NCBI GenBank assembly: GCA_946482585.1
Contig: CAMLSI010000202.1
Coordinates: 1-8,999 of the forward strand
Source of the DNA: an uncultured Lysobacteraceae bacterium
GTDB lineage: Bacteria > Pseudomonadota > Gammaproteobacteria > Xanthomonadales > Rhodanobacteraceae
DNA length: 8,999 bases
Direction: 5' to 3'
Both the position numbers and the translations under genes were made by a program. How positions within the stretch are numbered: the first letter of the stretch is position 1; each line of letters opens with the position of its first letter. This document shows, piece by piece, positions 6,515 through 8,999 of the stretch. Below the pieces are notes generated by a model. The model saw only the letters and a program-made list of their open reading frames with translations. It did not search any database and had not been told where the DNA came from.

Positions 6515-7297
6515 TCACGGCGTCGACACGAGGCCGTGGCGCTGGCGCAGCCGCTCTATCGTGCCGTCGCGCTGCAGCTCGGCGAGGCCTTCGTCGCAGG
6601 CCGGCCGCGCCGCCGCCGCCGCGGCGGACTGTCGCGACCAGGCGATGTGCAGCGCGGGTTCCTCGATCGGCGGCTGCAGCATGTCGAGCTGGGCGTCGCG
6701 CAGCAGCGGGTCGCGCTGCAGCAGATACTCGGCGACCCAGCGATCGATGAAGACGAGATCGACGCGGCCGTGCACGAGCTTGCGCAGGTTCACGCTGTCG
6801 TTCGCGGCTTCCTCGCGCTTGAGGTAGTCGGCGCGATCGAAGGTCGCGTTGTTGACATAATCGCGAACGATACCGATGCGGTAGTGCGAAACGCTGCGCA
6901 GAGCGGCGTCGAGATCCTGGGCGGGATCGACCGCGTACGCGATCGTGTCCGAGCGACGCTTGTAGAGGCCGACCGGCCCGCCGGGAAACGAGGCGGAGAA
7001 CACGAACTCGGCTTCGCGCTGCGTGTTGCGGTACTCGGGCATCACGCCGGCGTAGTCGCCGCGCAAGCCGAGCATCAGCGCACGCGCCCACGACATCAGA
7101 TCGAACTGCACGTCGACGTCGCGGCGCGCGCAGGCCGCGCGGATGACTTCGGCCGCGTAGCCCTGTCCGGTCAGCGCGGCGCCGACATAGGGCGGCCATT
7201 CGAGCGTCGCGAGCCTGACCTGCAGCCGCTCCGCCGCCGTCGCCGCACCGGCGGCCAGCGAGAGACACAGAGCGACGGAAGCGGGGAGCGCACGCAT
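6515..7297 (-). CDS. Periplasmic solute-binding protein, amino-acid type (SBP_bac_3-like), solitary
   Basis: This 260-residue protein starts with a clear signal peptide: basic start, hydrophobic core, and likely cleavage after about residue 22 (TAA before ERLQVRL). The mature part fits family-3 extracellular solute-binding proteins. It shows LATLEWPPYVG at about 29-39, a G-Y-A-A-E-V-I-R helix, FDLMSWARALMLGLRGDYAGVMPEY as the conserved first-lobe segment, YRIGIVRDYVNN opening the second lobe, and RVDLVFIDRWVAEYLL. Cys56 and Cys234 may pair. Length is normal for the family. No permease or ATPase gene is adjacent, so it is either an orphan binding protein for a distant transporter or a sensor. 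The ligand cannot be inferred. It lies 63 bp downstream of the Lnb-domain gene on the same strand and may be co-transcribed. It converges with the GGDEF-EAL gene across 10 bp. No clear ribosome binding site precedes ATG 7297. Confidence 0.87.
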   Translation of the reverse strand: MRALPASVALCLSLAAGAATAAERLQVRLATLEWPPYVGAALTGQGYAAEVIRAACARRDVDVQFDLMSWARALMLGLRGDYAGVMPEYRNTQREAEFVFSASFPGGPVGLYKRRSDTIAYAVDPAQDLDAALRSVSHYRIGIVRDYVNNATFDRADYLKREEAANDSVNLRKLVHGRVDLVFIDRWVAEYLLQRDPLLRDAQLDMLQPPIEEPALHIAWSRQSAAAAAARPACDEGLAELQRDGTIERLRQRHGLVSTP

Positions 7298-7309
7298 ACG
7301 CGGATACTA

Positions 7310-7333
7310 GTGGCGTTTGCTACAACTCGCCAC
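7310..7333. promoter_or_regulatory. Inverted repeat upstream of the solute-binding protein gene (GTGGCG-N12-CGCCAC)
   Basis: A perfect 6-bp inverted repeat with a 12-bp, AT-richer spacer lies 12 nt before the ATG at 7297. A TAGTAT (-10-like, minus strand 7309-7304) sits between the repeat and the start, but it would place transcription almost at the start codon and lacks a good -35. The repeat may be an operator or an RNA stem near the start; function is inferred only from position. Confidence 0.3.
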
Positions 7334-7341
7334 GGATCCGC

Positions 7342-7362
7342 AGGTTGCGGCGGGCGCAACCT
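7342..7362 (-). terminator. Strong GC hairpin overlapping the Lnb-domain gene's stop codon
   Basis: A perfect 8-bp inverted repeat AGGTTGCG-N5-CGCAACCT begins inside the TAG stop (7361-7363) of the upstream minus-strand gene. The RNA would form a stable stem with a 5-nt loop right at the end of translation. There is no U-run after it (next bases CTGCGGATCC), so it is not a standard intrinsic terminator. It could attenuate read-through to the solute-binding protein gene or stabilise the 3' end of the corC-lnb-like message. Confidence 0.45.
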
Positions 7363-8647
7363 ACGGGCGAGGTCCGGATTCGCCGCGCAGCAGGCGCCAG
7401 GCAACGACGAGGTGCAGCGGCAGCAGCAGCGCGATCCAGACCGCGTTGTTCTGCACGAACCACGGCAGCACCTTGGCGACGAGCGCGAACAGCGCCAGCA
7501 GCAGCACCAGCCAGGCGAGCGCGCGTGCGGTTCGTCCGCTGCGCGCCGCGGGCCGACGCGTGCGCCAGAGCGCCGGCAGCAACAGGAGCAGCAGCGGATC
7601 GAGCAGCAGCAGGTTCTCGTTGCGCCAGGCCGATACGTGATCGGTCAGCAGCCAGAGTGCGCCGAGCAGCAGCCCCGCGACTCCCGCACTCAGCGCGAAT
7701 GCGCACGCCAGCGTCGCGAACGCGACTGCGGCGCGCGGCTGCAGCGAGCGTGCGAGCAACAGGAGCAGCACGCTCAGCAGCCCGCTGACCATCGCGACCG
7801 GCGCCGCGTAGCCGATCGGATACGGGCCGTGGCGGCGCAGCAACGTCTGCTCCGCGGCGGCGAGCGCGGGACCGGCCTTGCCGAGCACGCGCGTCGCACG
7901 TACCAGCGGTTTCGTCGTGCCATCGGGCGCCTCGATCTGCACCAGCGGCAGATGCCGCGCGAATTCGGCCGGGATGAAACTCTCCTCCCAGAACGACAGG
8001 CGGCGATCGGCGTAGGGGCCCAGGCCCAGATCCATCGGCAACATCAGCCCCGCCATCGGCGCGAGCAGGTTGTCCGCCTGCAGCCGGTAGGTGTAGCCGC
8101 GCGAACGCGTCTCGAGGCCGCGCCGGATGGCGCCGCCGAGCACGCGATCGAGCGCGTCGCGCACCTTGGTCGAACAGTTCGAGGTGAAGTACTCGTAGCG
8201 GTACTTCGCGTTCTCGGGGCGCAGGTTCCACAGCAGGAAATCGCGTAGCGCAAGGCGCTGCGGCGGCGTGAGGTCGAGTTCCTGCTCGAGCACGTCGCGG
8301 CCTTCCTCGCGGTAGTAGGCGAGGTCCCGTTCCAGCGGCGACGCCTCGATCGTGTAGCGCATGTAGCCGCGCAGGAAATTGAGGAAGAACGATTCTTCCT
8401 CGAAATCGAAGATGCCGTAGTTGAAGCTCAGCGCCTCGCCGCTGCGCGTATCGCGAATCGCGATCGCGTTGTGGCCGAAGCGCTCCCAGTAGATCTCGCC
8501 GGGCCCGAAGGTCAGCAGCGAAACCTGCAGTTCGCTGCCGGGTTCCGCTTCCGCGGCCGGCAGTGCCTGCGCGAGCGAAGCGAGCAGCAGCGCGAGCAGT
8601 CCGGCGAGCAGCGGCGTACGGAGCCGCTGCGGCAGGTCAGCTCGCAT
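7361..8647 (-). CDS. DUF4105 / Lnb N-terminal periplasmic domain membrane protein (candidate lipoprotein N-acyltransferase)
   Basis: This 428-residue protein has an N-terminal hydrophobic signal or anchor (about 12-30). A periplasmic domain of the DUF4105/Lnb family follows: LLTFGPGEIYWERFGHNAIAI (44-64, His59), FNYGIFDF (75-82), FLRGYMRYTIE, YYREEGRDVLEQELDLTP, then YRYEYFTSNCSTKVRD (149-164, Cys158). His59 and Cys158 are the strongest candidates for a Cys-His active site like that of NlpC/P60-related folds. From about residue 280 there are about five hydrophobic segments, broken by a conserved-looking loop TDHVSAWRNENLLLLDP. Lnb of Bacteroides, from this family, is reported to N-acylate lipoproteins, a role done by the unrelated Lnt in most proteobacteria. 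The ATG lies inside the 3' end of corC (11-nt overlap) with no Shine-Dalgarno, indicating translational coupling. Family assignment is firm; enzymatic function is inferred. Confidence 0.88.
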   Translation of the reverse strand: MRADLPQRLRTPLLAGLLALLLASLAQALPAAEAEPGSELQVSLLTFGPGEIYWERFGHNAIAIRDTRSGEALSFNYGIFDFEEESFFLNFLRGYMRYTIEASPLERDLAYYREEGRDVLEQELDLTPPQRLALRDFLLWNLRPENAKYRYEYFTSNCSTKVRDALDRVLGGAIRRGLETRSRGYTYRLQADNLLAPMAGLMLPMDLGLGPYADRRLSFWEESFIPAEFARHLPLVQIEAPDGTTKPLVRATRVLGKAGPALAAAEQTLLRRHGPYPIGYAAPVAMVSGLLSVLLLLLARSLQPRAAVAFATLACAFALSAGVAGLLLGALWLLTDHVSAWRNENLLLLDPLLLLLLPALWRTRRPAARSGRTARALAWLVLLLALFALVAKVLPWFVQNNAVWIALLLPLHLVVAWRLLRGESGPRP

Positions 8648-8999
8648 GCACGCGGACGGTGAACTGATGGACGCGGCGATCGTCCGCCTTGCTCACGTGG
8701 AAATCGAAACCGCCGAGCGAGATTTCCTCGCCGGCTTCGGGCAGATGGCCGAATTCGGCCGTGACCATGCCGCCGATCGTGTCGAATTCCTCGTCGGGGA
8801 ACGAGCTGCCGAAGCGCTCGTTGAAGTCCCCGATCGGCGTCAGCGCGTTGACCAGCCACCGGCCGTCGACTTCGGTGACCTGGCGCGACGGATTGTCGTC
8901 GTCATCGTCGTCGTGCTCGTCGTCGATGTCGCCGACGATCTGTTCGAGCACGTCCTCGATCGTCACCAGGCCGGCGATGCCGCCGTACTCGTCGACGAC
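8637..8999 (-). CDS. corC: CorC (YbeX) Mg2+/Co2+ efflux-associated protein, C-terminal 120 residues (5' end off right edge)
   Basis: The reading frame is open from the right edge and ends at the TGA at 8637-8639. It begins VVDEYGGIAGLVTIEDVLEQIVGDIDDEHD, the end of the second CBS domain in the typical CorC/HlyC wording. After an acidic spacer it continues with the transporter-associated CorC_HlyC domain: VDGRWLVNALTPIGDFNERFG, DEEFDTIGGMVTAEFGHLPEAGE, and a final strand VHQFTVRVHAS. E. coli CorC is about 290 residues, so roughly the first 170 are missing here. CorC is a cytosolic CBS-pair protein linked to Mg2+/Co2+ efflux and tolerance. A run of six Asp follows DEH and is longer than in E. 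coli. It overlaps the Lnb-domain gene by 11 nt. In E. coli the next gene after corC is lnt. Confidence 0.93.
   Translation of the reverse strand, partial: VVDEYGGIAGLVTIEDVLEQIVGDIDDEHDDDDDDNPSRQVTEVDGRWLVNALTPIGDFNERFGSSFPDEEFDTIGGMVTAEFGHLPEAGEEISLGGFDFHVSKADDRRVHQFTVRVHAS

Noticed and set aside
6536..8248. A 570-codon plus-strand frame antisense to the solute-binding and Lnb-domain genes
   Set aside because: It is Gln/Arg-rich with no recognisable fold. Both opposing genes have signal peptides and family motifs that explain the sequence.
1..8999. High frequency of CGATCG palindromes through the window
   Set aside because: GAT/ATC/TCG codons combined with strong GC bias produce it inside coding sequence. 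No clustering or spacing pattern suggests a repeat element.

Overview
The window is chromosomal DNA of very high GC content with tightly packed genes, short intergenic gaps and strong third-position GC bias. The genes are ordinary proteobacterial housekeeping and accessory types. The CorC C-terminus resembles gammaproteobacterial CorC, and overall gene content suggests a high-GC gammaproteobacterium (Xanthomonadales/Nevskiales-like). That placement is an inference from protein style, not a phylogeny. I see no tRNA, rRNA, CRISPR array, insertion sequence, integrase or attachment site.

Layout. (1) Positions 1-451 (minus) hold the first 150 codons of a CorA-type Mg2+/Co2+ channel, running off the left edge. 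(2) Positions 555-2007 (minus) are a two-gene unit, a VOC/glyoxalase-fold protein followed by a zinc-ADH-like quinone/enone reductase. It is read divergently from a LysR-type regulator (2122-3036, plus), and the shared 114-bp gap contains a perfect inverted repeat that is a good operator candidate. (3) Positions 3039-4298 (minus) encode an unrecognised membrane-anchored, probably periplasmic protein that meets the LysR gene tail to tail with 2 bp between them. (4) Positions 4465-6504 (plus) encode a membrane-bound composite GGDEF-EAL protein with a ruined GGDEF motif and an EAL domain in which every catalytic residue is present; it is most likely a c-di-GMP phosphodiesterase. (5) Positions 6515-8999 (minus) contain, in transcription order, the C-terminal 120 residues of CorC, a DUF4105/Lnb-domain membrane protein whose start overlaps corC by 11 nt, and a solitary periplasmic solute-binding protein.

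How the genes may work together. The LysR-VOC-reductase group looks like a self-contained electrophile (reactive carbonyl or quinone) response cassette. The c-di-GMP enzyme and the convergent solute-binding protein may be functionally unrelated neighbours. The most interesting point is the right end. In E. coli and many relatives corC is followed directly by lnt, the apolipoprotein N-acyltransferase gene. Here the gene translationally coupled to corC is instead a member of the DUF4105 family, from which a non-homologous lipoprotein N-acyltransferase (Lnb) has been described. This could be displacement of lnt by an lnb-like gene within a conserved operon, but it depends on whether the genome also carries lnt.
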